Part shown: in pieces, positions 12,110 through 23,327 of the stretch | How the letters are laid out: the number at the start of each line of letters is the position of its first letter | How positions within the stretch are numbered: the first letter of the stretch is position 1 | DNA from: Hofstenia miamia | Lineage: Eukaryota > Xenacoelomorpha > Acoela | Length of the DNA: 64,000 nt | Assembly: GCA_004352715.1 (NCBI GenBank) | Contig: SCFE01000003.1 | Span: forward strand, 2,527,934-2,591,933 | Direction: 5' to 3' | Translations under genes and position numbers: made by a program | Notes under the pieces: generated by a model | Told to the model about the DNA's origin: nothing | What the model saw: the letters and a program-made list of their open reading frames with translations, nothing else | Databases searched by the model: none

Positions 12110-13209
12110 TAATCTTTGTCCTGCATCATCCATTTGAATTGTACTTTTTCCTCAACAACTTCAATATTAATTTAGTTTTTTCTACCAAATTAGGAATGAA
12201 TAAACCATAATAATTTAGAAACCCCATTATTTGCTGGATGTCCTTTTTTGGTTTGAAGCGCCATAATTTTATCTATGAGATCTTTTGCATTATTCTGTAT
12301 TGTTATTGAACCATATTGTATGACCCTTCCTAAAAAGGTTACTTCAGCTGTAGGATCACACACTTGTTCCCATCTATCTTTAAATGGGCATTGTACAGTA
12401 TTTTTAATGTTCTTGACAACTTACTAAGGTGCTCATCTACTGTATGGCTGGCTACCATTATGTCATCTAGGCATGCAGTTAAACCAGGTTCAAGTTTACT
12501 GTTAATTATTTTGGAGCACTTGTTATATAATGCTGAAATGTGGCCAACACATTGCACAATCCAAAAGGCATGTATTGCCACTCAAATAACCCATGTGGTG
12601 TAATAAATGTGGTTTTTTCAATGTCTTGTTTTTTTATCAGGACCTGCCAACAGTCTTTACATAGGTCTAAACATGAGAAAAATTTATAGCTACTAGCCTC
12701 ATTCAGAAAGTTCTCAATATGAGGCAATAGATACACATCTTTAAGGGTGATGGAATTTAATTTACAATAGTCTATGCAAAGCCAAAACTTACTCCCTTTT
12801 TGCATATACACCATGGGAGAGCATACAGACTCTTACTAGGTTGTATTACTTTATTATTAATCAGTTCTTGTAGTGTCTCTTCATACTTATCCCTCTGGTT
12901 CTCAATTACCCTTCTCACCAGTAGTCTAATAGGCTTGTTGTACAGAGTTTATATACTGTGTTGCTTTCCAATAGGTTTTCCCACTCTTATTCTTTCGTAA
13001 TTAAAGACTTTCTTGTTGTCTTCCAGGACTTCTCTTAGTGATCTTAATTTCTCATGGTCCAGATGATTGTAGGCCTCAGTTCTCAATCCATGTAGGGTGC
13101 CTTCCTTTGGCTTCTCTGAGTTCATATCAACTAATAAGCAACCATTTTTGTTTCCCCTCACATATGTAATAGCTTTCATGACTTTCGAACATGCTGAGGA
13201 ATATTCCAC
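12110..13209 (-). pseudogene. Ty3/gypsy retrotransposon reverse transcriptase, degenerate
   Basis: Read on the minus strand the domain order is that of a Ty3/gypsy pol. First comes a pre-RT segment (LREVLEDNKKVFNYE..GKPIGKQHSI). After a frameshift there is the entry block (ELINNKVIQPSKSLYALPW), then the RT core (LCIDYCKLNS, FFSCLDLCKDCWQVLIKK, GLFEWQYMPFGLCNVLATFQ). A further frameshift leads to the catalytic box, here CLDD in place of the usual Y-x-DD (about 12460-12475), and then a connection region (IQQIMGFLNYYGLFIPN). At least four frameshifts and several stops separate these pieces. No LTRs, protease, RNase H or integrase are visible nearby. A long-dead copy. Confidence 0.8.
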
Positions 13210-14197
13210 TGGGTGGGCTAGAGTACAGACTTAGGTAAGCAGTAATATCTAGTTGCCCTCTATGTAAAATTACAGAAATGTTTGAAATAAAATGTAACAA
13301 TAGATGTACTTAAAGAGCATCATTTCAATTTTTATTAAATATGTGGAGTTGAAAGAAGGGATAGACGTGTTGAAGAGTTTGCGACTTTTGCACATGACAT
13401 TGGAGGAATTCAAAATGAGAAGTGATACACTTCATAAGATTGATTCCTTGAGGGGAAAGATGGATGCCATCATCAGCTAAGACGTTGAGGTTGATAGTTC
13501 GATACTATAGCATAAATTTGTTAATGACCAGGATAACATTAAGTAGATAGATTGACAAATTCTCTATTAAATTCAGCAATCATATAATTTTTCTAAGAAT
13601 GACAATTTACTGACCAAACTGATTTCCAGGAAATACATAAAACGTGGAGAAAACCAGATACATACCTGCAAAACTATGTGATAAATAGTTTATTTGAAAG
13701 TTGAGGGAATGAAGAACATCAATGAGACCTGTGTTCATAACGACTAAGTTGATATAACCTTTCAGATATTGAGAGATCTTTTCAGATAAGTGCTTCGAGC
13801 TATGGACCCAATAGGAATGAACTGTTGTGACTTGACTATGGAACAGTTTGTTGGAGCACACTGAATGACTTAAGCTTACATGAAAATATACACTATATAT
13901 GTTTACCTTTTTTACATGTTATATAACGTCTTACTTTATCAGGTTTGTCATAATGTGGGCTTTTCACACAACAAACACAACACTACAGTAAAACACAACA
14001 CAACAGCAGGCACTACACAACTCAACAGTTTCATACTGTTTTCGTAAGATATCCATTAAAAAAGACTCAAAAATACCAAGTGCTAGGCCACCAAATATCC
14101 AAAGCAATTAGAGTCTTATGACAATATATTACTTATTTATACTAAATTTACAGATGAAGAATAGAAGATAATTATAGAAGCAATTAATCCAAACGGC
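13210..14197. other. Non-coding stretch with a possible coiled-coil remnant
   Basis: A plus-strand stretch at about 13340-13480 reads as a Leu/Lys/Glu-rich frame (KEGIDVLKSLRLLHMTLEEF) ending in a stop, suggestive of a coiled-coil fragment but not identifiable. The rest is AT-rich, with a CA-rich patch at 13965-14025. Confidence 0.35.
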
Positions 14198-15445
14198 TTA
14201 ATAAATATTTAGTTCGCTACCTATTTTAATCAGAGAAACTACTCTTGAGAGAATGTTTTCGTTAGCAGTTTCCATTAGTTGTTTAAATTTTTGGACTAAA
14301 TTTTCCATTGGATTTTCAGCTTCGTCTGATTTTACATTAGCATCAAGGGATTGATCTTTTGGAGCAAACATCGTTAGGCCAGCCATAATAGCCTGGTATA
14401 GTGAGCATTCATAGAAACCTTCAAAATGATTCCAAAGTTGCTCAAAAGAGAATTTAAGATCACAGTTCAATTCAGAAGTTACTTTTTGGAGCGCAGTGTA
14501 ATATATTTCAACAAGCTCTTTTCGATTATTACGAATAACATCAGTTGAAGCCGAAAGCCATATGAAATGTGCAACATCCACAGCGGGTGAGCAGAATTTA
14601 ATTATTTGTAGATCAATAAGTTTACAGCTTTCGATATTTTCCGAATCCATACAAAACATAGTATTGTTGTTCCAAAGATCACCATGACAAAGTACATTAA
14701 ACTCATCATTAGATGTCATGTACATGTACATATTTTTCACCACTTTTGTTGACAAGGCATATTTGTAATATTTATCTAAAAGATCCATATCATTGGCATA
14801 CTTGTTTTTCAGGATTTCTATAAGAAGGCCAATAAATGATTTATTCTGTTCTACCCTATCAGGAGGTTCCATCATTTGCTGAAGCTGTTCCTTAGGCAAA
14901 CTCTTTATGAAGGGATATTTTTCAATAAATGCTTCATCTGATTCAAATGTTTGTGAGTATGCTATCAAAATTCCATGAAAAACTGCGATTGTTTCCATGA
15001 TAATTTTGCACTCTTCAAAAGACCGCCCAACTTGTCTTGGTAGTATATGATAGCCTTTTTCATTCAAATTTTCCATAATAATGACGTCATCTTCTTCTGA
15101 ACAATAATGAGCGTGCGCTACCGGGAAGGGATGTTTAACTTCTCCGAATGCATCCATCTGCCATTGAGTTGCGTCAGGTATTAAATTCCTGTACATACAT
15201 GTCTCTTTTTTATAACCATTCATCATCACAATAGTTGTATAAAAAAAGCTATTGGTATTAGGATATTTCACTATAATATTAAAAGATTCAGTGCGACCTT
15301 CAATCTCTGAAAGATTGAATTTTACTAAATCCAGGTTCGATGTATAATTCTCTCCAATTTCACAAAGGTTGTCTATAGCGAAATCAGTAATAGTTCCTTC
15401 TTTTTTCAAAGCATTCTTAATAAACTCTCTTGTTACTTTAAACAT
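14198..15445 (-). CDS. EcKinase-like (CHK-type) kinase, intact single exon
   Basis: This 415-residue protein is of the ecdysteroid-kinase-like/CHK family, soluble small-molecule kinases with an aminoglycoside-phosphotransferase fold. The features run in order. The nucleotide-binding Lys is in FNIIVKYP (K60), followed by a Glu in the KKETCMY helix (E81) and a hinge-like segment IIMENLNEKGY (122-132). The catalytic loop is VLCHGDLWNNN (251-261), with the HGD Asp at 256. The metal-binding motif is KLIDLQ (D278, in place of the commoner DFQ), followed by AVDVAHFIW. All key residues are present, the length is typical (about 400-430), and there is no frameshift or stop. I see no intron, although family members often have several, so retroposition or intron loss is possible. 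In insects some members phosphorylate ecdysteroids and others are linked to detoxification. The substrate here cannot be told. Confidence 0.88.
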   Translation of the reverse strand: MFKVTREFIKNALKKEGTITDFAIDNLCEIGENYTSNLDLVKFNLSEIEGRTESFNIIVKYPNTNSFFYTTIVMMNGYKKETCMYRNLIPDATQWQMDAFGEVKHPFPVAHAHYCSEEDDVIIMENLNEKGYHILPRQVGRSFEECKIIMETIAVFHGILIAYSQTFESDEAFIEKYPFIKSLPKEQLQQMMEPPDRVEQNKSFIGLLIEILKNKYANDMDLLDKYYKYALSTKVVKNMYMYMTSNDEFNVLCHGDLWNNNTMFCMDSENIESCKLIDLQIIKFCSPAVDVAHFIWLSASTDVIRNNRKELVEIYYTALQKVTSELNCDLKFSFEQLWNHFEGFYECSLYQAIMAGLTMFAPKDQSLDANVKSDEAENPMENLVQKFKQLMETANENILSRVVSLIKIGSELNIY

Positions 15446-16627
15446 TGTAGTTCTCGAAACAAATGAATTTGATTATGTCAATAACTTATAAAGTTGAATA
15501 AATAAATGGCATATTCAATAGAAACACAGTAAATGCTATATAATGCCATTGTAATAATTAACAGCTAGCCCATAAAATTGAAGCTGAGAAAATTTGCTTT
15601 AATGTTTTCGGAAATATTTTTGGAATTTAATATCAAAGTACGTTTATCAATGTTATTTATCTTAAAAGTATCTTGATTGCGTAGTCCTACAGCTTCATGA
15701 GTTTCGGGTCGGGTTCGGGTCATTGGGAACAGTTCAAAATCAATATCTTAGATATTCATCAATCCAATGATTTGTTTGTTTGTTTATTTGTTTACGCTGG
15801 ATATATAATTTTGGGTTAATTTCAAACTGTTCATCTAGTTCAAGAAAAAAAATCGGTTTTTTAAGTGTGTTCTAAACAATTTTAGGATAGCTTCAGAAAA
15901 CAATCAGGTAGCGTTATGCTCCAATTTCGAAAAATTTGAGTTTCGGATCGGGCCCACTAAAGCCGTTGTTGTTACGGGTCCAAAAGGCAGACCCGATGAG
16001 AATTCTGATCTTGGCAATAAACATGCTAATAGTTTCAGTTATAAATACAATTTAATAAGAATACAACTTTGAGAGAATGTTCACCCTACACACATCGGAT
16101 GAACTAAAACTACGTTTTAATTCCTGGATGAAAAGCAAGCAAATCTCTGCTTATTTTGCAAATTTGGGTAGTTCATTTTTCCAAATGGCAAACAATTAAT
16201 CAATTGTAGTTGATTAATCCTCTACGTAGTAATAAAATTTTTTTAACAGTTTTAAAAATTCTTCGAATTTTATTTTCGCATTTCCTCAAGCTATAAGGCA
16301 CTTTTCAATAAGGTTATCTTCTTAAAAATTTTTGATATGAGTGTAATTCTAACCTTGAATATGTGTTTAATCATGTTTATCTATTGCATATAATCTGTCT
16401 TCAACTTGTCGGATAGTGCTGTTCTGAAAAATTATTAATATTTATGGTGTCTTTAATCATTATTTTCACTTCAGAACAATTAAATAGTATAAGTAATTTT
16501 AATAAAGAGGCAGCATATATTCATAACAATAACAATAATTTCCCCATATGAAGTCTTAAACTATTAACTGTTTTCTTATACTCCTGATAATATCTGACTC
16601 TTATCTTGATACATCTGAACATTCTAT
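15446..16627. other. Intergenic region with a GC-richer repeat patch
   Basis: At 15700-15722 there is a CGGGTCGGGTTCGGGTC stretch. At 15942-16000 there are related GGGCCC and GGGTCC/GACCCG motifs in partly opposite orientation, which may be the worn ends of a ~300-bp MITE. I could not define a target duplication. The remainder shows nothing. Confidence 0.35.
15485..15492 (-). promoter_or_regulatory. Possible TATA box of the kinase gene
   Basis: The minus strand reads TTTATAAG about 40 bases upstream of the kinase start codon. Spacing would put transcription start close to the ATG. In such AT-rich DNA a chance match is easy. Confidence 0.25.
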
Positions 16628-16632
16628 TTATT
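16627..16632 (-). terminator. Polyadenylation signal AATAAA overlapping the stop codon
   Basis: On the minus strand the stop TAA of the 202-residue ORF lies inside AATAAA. This may be coincidence, but no other signal is closer. Confidence 0.25.
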
Positions 16633-17236
16633 TTCTATTTAAGTGATTTAAGACGGCTTTATTTATAATATACTTTGTTCGCCAATTATCTTTCGGATGC
16701 TTCCCACGAGGTTTTGTTTTCAGATACCCACTCACAGCCCTTTCAATCATGTATGTTGTTGAGCTATTTGGGATCCAGTAAGATTTCGATTTTTCTGAAG
16801 GTTTGTGAAAATCGCAGTCATAACTACAATTTTTTTCCGATGTAACCCTATATTCTTTTTTAATATGATCAACTGAACCGCCAACCATTACATTGGACTG
16901 GTTTTTAGATATGCATGCTGTTGATTTTCCAATCTCTTCATCACCTTTCTGGATTATGGCAGCAGCCTTTGCAGAGTTTTCTTTTTTCTTGATTATATCC
17001 AGTTTCTGTTTAAATCTTTCAACTGAGTGATCACCCATGTGAACTATTGCATCCCTGCTAGGTCGATTAGAAGATTTGGCAGATTTTCTTTTTTGATCGA
17101 TTAAGTGATTTTTTTCCTTGTACGACTTTCTAAACATGAACTTCGACAAGGCTATTCTTTGTTTTCTTAAAATTTCAAGTTGTTTGTGAACATCTTGGTT
17201 TCTAGCACATTTTTTGCTATTAATTGTGATTTGCAT
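16628..17236 (-). CDS. Hypothetical lysine-rich protein, 202 residues
   Basis: This uninterrupted ORF begins MQITINSKKC. I do not recognise it. The first ~90 residues are strongly basic and probably helical (KQLEILRKQRIALSKFMFRK), and a KFKQKLDIIKKK-type segment follows (the sequence reads ERFKQKLDIIKKKE). The C-terminal ~60 residues contain SSTTYMIERAVSGYLKTKPR and NWRTKYIINKAVLNHLNRK, which look like two related motifs (Y-IE/IN-KAV--YL/HL-K), perhaps an internal duplication. There is no signal peptide or membrane segment. Length and composition argue for a real or recently real gene. It could also be the last exon of a longer gene or part of a transposon. Confidence 0.5.
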   Translation of the reverse strand: MQITINSKKCARNQDVHKQLEILRKQRIALSKFMFRKSYKEKNHLIDQKRKSAKSSNRPSRDAIVHMGDHSVERFKQKLDIIKKKENSAKAAAIIQKGDEEIGKSTACISKNQSNVMVGGSVDHIKKEYRVTSEKNCSYDCDFHKPSEKSKSYWIPNSSTTYMIERAVSGYLKTKPRGKHPKDNWRTKYIINKAVLNHLNRK

Positions 17237-17646
17237 GTTTGATGTGTTACATTTGCTTTTCCCACTGTTAATTTAAGATTCTTCTAAGTGACGTATTTAT
17301 GAATTGAACATAACGTAAATGCTGCCACATAATTGCTGTAGGTCATCATAAATATCGCTCTAATTCTTGCTAAATTTATTGTTAATAAAGTCAATTGCAA
17401 ATCTATAAAATATCAATGGTAAATTCCAATGTATATCTGTAATATTACTAATCTATGTTCTCACTCACATGTTCTTCTTGAAATCTCAATTGTCAAAACT
17501 CTACTAATATATAACTTCTTAATTCTCAACTCAGTATCAGTTTATAAGGATGCGCAGGTCAAATTTTAGAGCATTAGGTCCATCTAGTGCTGCACTTAAA
17601 GTTAATGAACATGGCAAAACAAAGACAGGAAATGATATTTATAGCT
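17237..17646. other. AT-rich intergenic stretch
   Basis: I see nothing that I can support here. Confidence 0.45.
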
Positions 17647-17649
17647 TAA

Positions 17650-18186
17650 AGGTGTGTTCCCACTACCGACTTTTGTCATTTGTTAAGAAATCGGTGATAA
17701 AAGGCGATAGTGTGAACACTCTATCTGCTTTTTTTATCAGCTGATAAAAGTCGATAGTCTGAACGCTCTATCAGATTTTTTGGCAAAACAGCTAAGTTAC
17801 TGTCATCTGATAATTTATCAGCTGATAAAAGTCTATAGTGGGAACAGTACTAAAACTTGAAAATAATCATTATAGTTGAAGTAGGGAACAGACTCATTTA
17901 TTATTAAAGCTAAAATATTTCAATTTCAAAATATGCAATAATTGTTTACATTTTAAAGCAGTATACAGATGCTGCTATTTCTCTTACTGTCAATCAAAAT
18001 ATAATTGGGTAATCGGTGCCACTATTGATTTTTTATCATCTGATAAGAAATCGATAGTGGGAACGCTACTACAACTCCGGTTTTTCTGATAAAAAATCAG
18101 TTGATAAAAAATTGCTAATGTGAAAGAAAATAATTTTCATTTTCGACTAAAATCTGCCGGTAAAGGTCGATAGTGGGAACACACCT
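17650..18186. mobile_element. PIF/Harbinger-like MITE, copy 1
   Basis: This 537-bp element is bounded by a TAA on each side (17647-17649 and 18187-18189). Its left end reads AGGTGTGTTCCCACTACCGAC, and the right end on the minus strand reads AGGTGTGTTCCCACTATCGAC (20 of 21 identical). Three-base TWA duplications are characteristic of PIF/Harbinger, which is my basis for the superfamily. Inside, the motif pair TATCAGCTGATAAAAGTCGATAGTG and GGGAACGCT recurs several times in both orientations, so the element is built of nested hairpins. No coding capacity. Confidence 0.75.
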
Positions 18187-18189
18187 TAA

Positions 18190-19052
18190 GCACTACTAAG
18201 AAGCAAATGCGTGTATACACTAAACAAGTAAATGCACAAAATCAAAAAAGGCAATGCTAATGCTTTGTATTCTTCTTAAGTCTTAACAAAAAAATAAATG
18301 CTCACCATGTCAAATGATTTGAATTTCAAGATTTCCCTTTAGGATCTGATTTGCCACGAAATTTTATAAAATAATTTCAAGGAAAATTCTTTATGACTAT
18401 ATCTTGCAAACATTATTGCAAATTATTTTTTGGAAAACTGATAAATTACATAGGCATTAAATCAAAATACTATATTGCTCAAATATTGATTCCTACCATA
18501 AGGAAAAGTTACTTAGATCAAGCATCTGGTGAGTCGAGTTTGAAAAATTATTTGTTATAATGAACTCATTTCAGTTTGCACTCAGATTTGAATTGCTTGT
18601 TGACTTGCAAATTGAGTTCATTTTAGACATTCCTGAAGGGTTTAGAACTGATTACTATTGTCTACATTTTCTGAGAATCTCCATGTCAATCAATGGACTT
18701 GTTGGCTAGAAATGATCTTCTGAACTTGGTCTAGAAAGCTTGGCAAACAACTGTCGCATTTGTGTTCTTGCATGTTTCAAGGAAAAACTCTTTCTTTAGT
18801 TTAATAAATTTTTTCCAAATGAAAGAATTGGACATGCTGATCAGAAAAATTGTGAAATAAATTATCCCCCAATTGAATTCTTCAGTTCTTAAAAATACGA
18901 CCTGCTTGAGAGAAATCTTCATAAATTCGTTCTCTTAATTTCTTCAAGAATCCAGAGAATACGTTAAGATTACATTTCGAAAATGTATTATTCCTGTTCA
19001 CATTGGCGAATGTTATCAGCAGATTTTTTAACCAGAAAATTCAGATTTGGAA
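18190..19052. other. AT-rich stretch between two MITE copies
   Basis: No coding potential or paired repeats were recognised between the inverted MITE copies. Confidence 0.45.
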
Positions 19053-19055
19053 TAA

Positions 19056-19442
19056 TGTTCCCACTATCGATATTTTATCAGATAATAAATTATCATCTAA
19101 TAAAAAATCGGTAGCGTAAGTGATTTCCCAACTCCCATTATATTTTGATTGACAGTGAGAGAAATATTAACATCTGTTCAATGATTGGTCTATTTTAGTT
19201 AGTAAACAATGTTATCATGTTTTGATGCTGAAATATTTTACCTTTAGTAATCAGTGAATCACGAGACTGTTCCTTACGTCAACTAAGCAATAATTTTCAA
19301 TTAGCTATCTGACTTTAGTTTTAGGACCATTCCCACGATTGACTTTTATCAGCTGGTAAAAAAGCAGATAGAATGTTCACATTATAGACTTTTATCAACG
19401 ATTTCTTGACAGATGATAAAAGTTGATTGTGGAAACACAGAT
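19056..19442. mobile_element. PIF/Harbinger-like MITE, copy 2, inverted and shortened
   Basis: This is a related copy in the opposite orientation. Its right end on the minus strand reads ATCTGTGTTTCCACAATCAAC, matching the left end of copy 1. Its interior (ATTTTGATTGACAGTGAGAG, GTAAACAAT, GAGACTGTTCC) is the reverse complement of the copy 1 interior. A TAA is present on both sides (19053-19055 and 19443-19445). The left terminus has lost the first bases (starting TGTTCCCAC). About 387 bp. Confidence 0.65.
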
Positions 19443-19445
19443 TAA

Positions 19446-21199
19446 GCTTGTGCGAGTAATTGAGAGAGCTCAATACTTCAAATTAAATTAACACTCAATA
19501 CTTGGTCGAATGTTTTCTCTATATAAATAGCTTCATCTAGATCATGAATTCTTGAACTTAATTCACTCTGTTGAAAGTCGTATGAGGTTACATGTGGCCT
19601 TTTTAAACTGGCTTGGACGGGTTTTTGCCAATGCTAACGCTAATCGGGTAGTTAATCCTAGGCATGGCGCTGATTAGCTAAAACTAAATATCACAAGCAA
19701 ATATAACAACAGCTATTAGAAGTATTTTATTATTGTTGTATTCTAGTCATTCTCAATTCATTTCGCAATTCTAACACTAATCCACGAAGTTCGAAGCATT
19801 GGGGTAGCTACGAGGGGCTGAGCTAAGCCCAACCTGATTGAAACAAGATCATCCTCCCCTCAGAGATAATAATAAATTCTATAGTGTGATCAAACTAATT
19901 TATTCCTCCACTTCACTTTTTGAGTGGAATTCTATCCCTTGTTCCTTCAAATAATTCCTATTTAGGCTTTTATTTATTATAGCCTATTATAATCTCCTTA
20001 ATGATGAATTCAACAGTGCTCCTTACTATCCTAATACATTCTTTCATCAGTCATACCTCCATCTAGTCATGATATGTTGTCTTTTATCAATTTTAAGAAC
20101 TTGCAAATCTTTCCTATTTTACTTCCAGTTCTTGTGTTGAATTTCGCTCTTTTGATACTTTCTTCTAGTCAATTTGGGATTTTTGCACCCCTAAGCAATA
20201 GACTATTTGCCTTCTTCAATGTGTCTATTTGATTATGAAATATCTTTTTTGAATAAACAATCTGCAGGATGTGAATATTTTGTTTTTGAATGTTTCTATT
20301 ATCATTATTACTTTAATGAGACAGAAATAGAAAGAAAATGAATTACATAATTGAAGATTCTTGCAATAAATGAAAAAACATCGAAATTTTCACATTCATT
20401 GTGGTATGGTAATAGTATCTCATGAGGGACATGCTTTTGAAATCTCCAATCTTAAAACTACTACCTAATTAATGCGAAATTCAATTTTAAGAATTACAAT
20501 AACATTGTGCTCCAAGGGTCCTTTTTTCTAACAAAACATCAAAAAAAACAAAATAAGATAATCACTGACATGATAACCTAATATTATCTAAATGCGAAAT
20601 GATTGGATAATGACGAGCAATATGTCACAATTGCTTGAAGGGATAAATTCGAGTAAGGGTGGTATATTTTCTGTGCTCAGACATCAATTATAATAATTCA
20701 CAATCCTGTGTTGATAATTTGCAATCTTCTTACATTTGCTGTTTGTTTTTCTGATTTCGAAAGATTATATAAATTCCTTTTTCTTCATCATTATTGCATT
20801 ACTGTTTGGGAAGGGGCAAATAGACTATGTATCCTTGAAAAAATCTAAATAGGTTTTATAAATTCAAATATCATTGTTAAATTTACTCCCTGTTTAGAAA
20901 TTGTCGTTACAAGAGATGTAGCACTCTATAACATAAATGACCAAGTCCACTAATTATTCCCTAAAAGAAATCACCCCCAAGCACCTGCGTAAACGAAACC
21001 CAGGAACAGATATCCAAGTCGTCCAGACATTTTAAAATTTTTTTCTAGACAGACATCTTAAAATATTTTAGTTGTCTATCTTTAAGTCAGATTAAGTTTT
21101 CTGATATATTTTAATAAATTTTAATTATAATAAAAAATTTTAGTAATTGCAACATATTCGGTAAAATTATGTGTCACTTGTCAACTGTTTTGCATGCAG
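19446..21199. other. AT-rich intergenic stretch
   Basis: 1.75 kb with no open frame or repeat boundary that I can defend. Confidence 0.45.
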
Positions 21200-21759
21200 A
21201 TAATACTAGGGATGTGCCGGAATTCGGCATCCGGTAAAATCTGCAATTTCACAAACGGATCGGGAAAAATTTAGCTTGTTTCCGGATTTTACAGGATAAC
21301 ATATTCTGAGATAAAACTTGATTTAAAAATCTAATTTCTAGGAAAAATTATATTTTATTCCTGATATGGAAGTTGTCATGCAACAAAACAACTTCTTCTG
21401 ATATATCAGGACGTGGTCTATTTAATATGCGTCAAAATATGTATTTATTTTCATCCGCAACTGGTCGATATTAATTGAGGAATGAGATTTTTCTTCAGTA
21501 ATAATTTGGGCAACCAAAGTCATAAAAGTCATATTTTTTTGTTGGTCAATTTTGCAGTCTGCTTAAAATAAGATGGTTTTTAGTCCTGAGGTGCAGTTTA
21601 ATAGGAAGCTATAAAGTCATAAAATGGAATATTTTTGTTTTTTGAAAATACTATATTTGTGGTGTGTGTCATATTTTGCCATAGTTTAATTAATTTAAGA
21701 AAAAACTTGAAAATTTCTAGATTGTGACTGCTTTAAGTCATTTGAANATTTGAACTAAA

Positions 21760-21804
<45 letters not shown>

Positions 21805-22635
21805 GTCAATGTACTTCATGGCCTAACCCCAGGGAAGTTTAATTGCCGACCTAGTGGCCGACGCTATTCTAGGAGTGGCAGCTGGAAAAATATTAAAAGA
21901 ACTATATACATTATTTCATGGATTTTACAAGGCACAATTGTTGCAAAATTGTACCATGCTTATTCAAGCAAAATATATTAGGGTTGACAATCTAATTGCT
22001 TTGATTAAGGCTGCTATCATAAAATTATCAAAGTTGTTCAAGTTTTACAGATTTGAAATTCCACCAGAAGTTCTTATTACTTCCACTCGTGATCTTGGAA
22101 ATGATACCTGTAAAATAAACGCCTATATCAAGTCATGATTAGAAAATAACTTTTTCACTGCTATAATGGTAGGAAGGGGTAATGGACATTTAATCGGAAT
22201 TGTATGCTAGATTACGAAAATGTCAAGCAACATCAGCTGCACCTGAGAGAAGTCTCTCTATATTAAGAAAACTCTTAACCACAATAATATATGGAAATTT
22301 ATGTGCTTTTATTATAATTTAGCAAAATATTTGCTTTAAAAAATTGAGTTTTTATTATGTAAGAGATTTTTTATTTGTCTTATACCCTGTTCTAAGTAAT
22401 ATAAAACGTTTTACATAGCTAAAATCATTTTGAAAAGTGGATGGTGATATTTAGGGCATATTTAATTAAATTCTTTCATATATTCGTCATAAGAAAAATT
22501 TCAATTTTTTTTTAAAGCTGTACTTCTTGTTTTCCTACTAATAATATATTAGTATTTGACAGTCAAAATATCCGGAATTATCCGGTATCCGGTATATTTC
22601 AATTGACTGTCCGGATCCCATCCCAAAATAATACT
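21200..22635 (+). mobile_element. hAT element, non-autonomous, with exact 8-bp target duplication
   Basis: The direct repeat ATAATACT occurs at 21200-21207 and 22628-22635. The left end reads AGGGATGTGCCGGAATTC and the right end on the minus strand reads TTTGGGATGGGATCCGGA, giving a short imperfect inverted repeat. Subterminal sequence at both ends is rich in CCGGAAT/TCCGG words, often a transposase-binding pattern in hAT elements. Eight-base duplications fit hAT. The interior holds a (TA)n tract, one N at 21727, and transposase remnants. Confidence 0.78.
21854..22280 (+). pseudogene. hAT transposase fragments inside the element
   Basis: A 94-residue open piece (ADAILGVAAGKILKELYTLF and on) is followed after stops by SAAPERSLSILRKLLTT at about 22230-22280. 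That last piece is the hAT dimerisation-domain signature (consensus-like S-ERSFS-LR-LKT). The catalytic core is not visible. Dead. Confidence 0.65.
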
Positions 22636-22779
22636 TAGTAATCTATTTCAACGTTCAACTACCTATATTTGCACTAATCTAAAAGGTTCTTGAAATCACA
22701 TTAAATACAAGCAAAACTCAACTTTTAAATGAACCGAGCTACTTGCATTTATAAATTGACAGAAGGTCAGTTTGTGCTG

Positions 22780-22909
22780 TCATGGTAGGACTAAAGGAGT
22801 CGCCCTATCCACCGTCATGGAGCTTGCTATCGTTTGCTCGTTCATGCTATAATAACACTTCACGGTCGGATTTCCGTGCAAATGTAGGGAAGAAAACCCC
22901 GCAGCTCAT
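22780..22909. other. GC-richer unclassified repeat-like patch
   Basis: This ~130-bp patch (GGAGTCGCCCTATCCACCGTCATGG onward, read in parts) stands out in base composition from its surroundings and adjoins the next MITE. I could not pair it with another copy in the window. Confidence 0.25.
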
Positions 22910-22917
22910 GTCATCAC

Positions 22918-23319
22918 TAGGTAGTGGAATTCCATGATTAATCATTTTTCATATGATTATTCACATTTTTTAGCTTCACTCACGCAAAATCCGTTTCGGG
23001 TAACTTTGTTGCCCGGATTACCTCTTATTCGCTTAGCAAACAGGGTCTACGCAAGCAGATTCTGATTAATAAAGAACCTTGTTACTTTGCTATTTTCTTC
23101 GGTCCCCGATCAACTTTCGTCCCGCAGAGGGAAGGGTTAGCTATCGAGCACCTCATTTAGCACCTAATTATCTTCTGGAATTGCGAGAAAAGCGACTAGA
23201 TACAAACTAAAAACAATTTTAATAATTTTTTTCAGTCATATTGTTCATATTTTGCTGATTTTTTATTCATTTATTTTTCATATTTTACTCATTTTTCAGT
23301 CATGTAATTCCGCCCCTTA
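22918..23319. mobile_element. 402-bp MITE with 8-bp target duplication
   Basis: The direct repeat GTCATCAC flanks it at 22910-22917 and 23320-23327. The left end is TAGGTAGTGGAATTCCATGA and the right end on the minus strand is TAAGGGGCGGAATTACATGA (15 of 20 match). Beyond these, both subterminal regions contain iterated ATTTTTCATAT/TTATTCA words in opposite orientation. The 8-bp duplication suggests hAT (or P). No coding capacity. Confidence 0.75.
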
Positions 23320-23327
23320 GTCATCAC

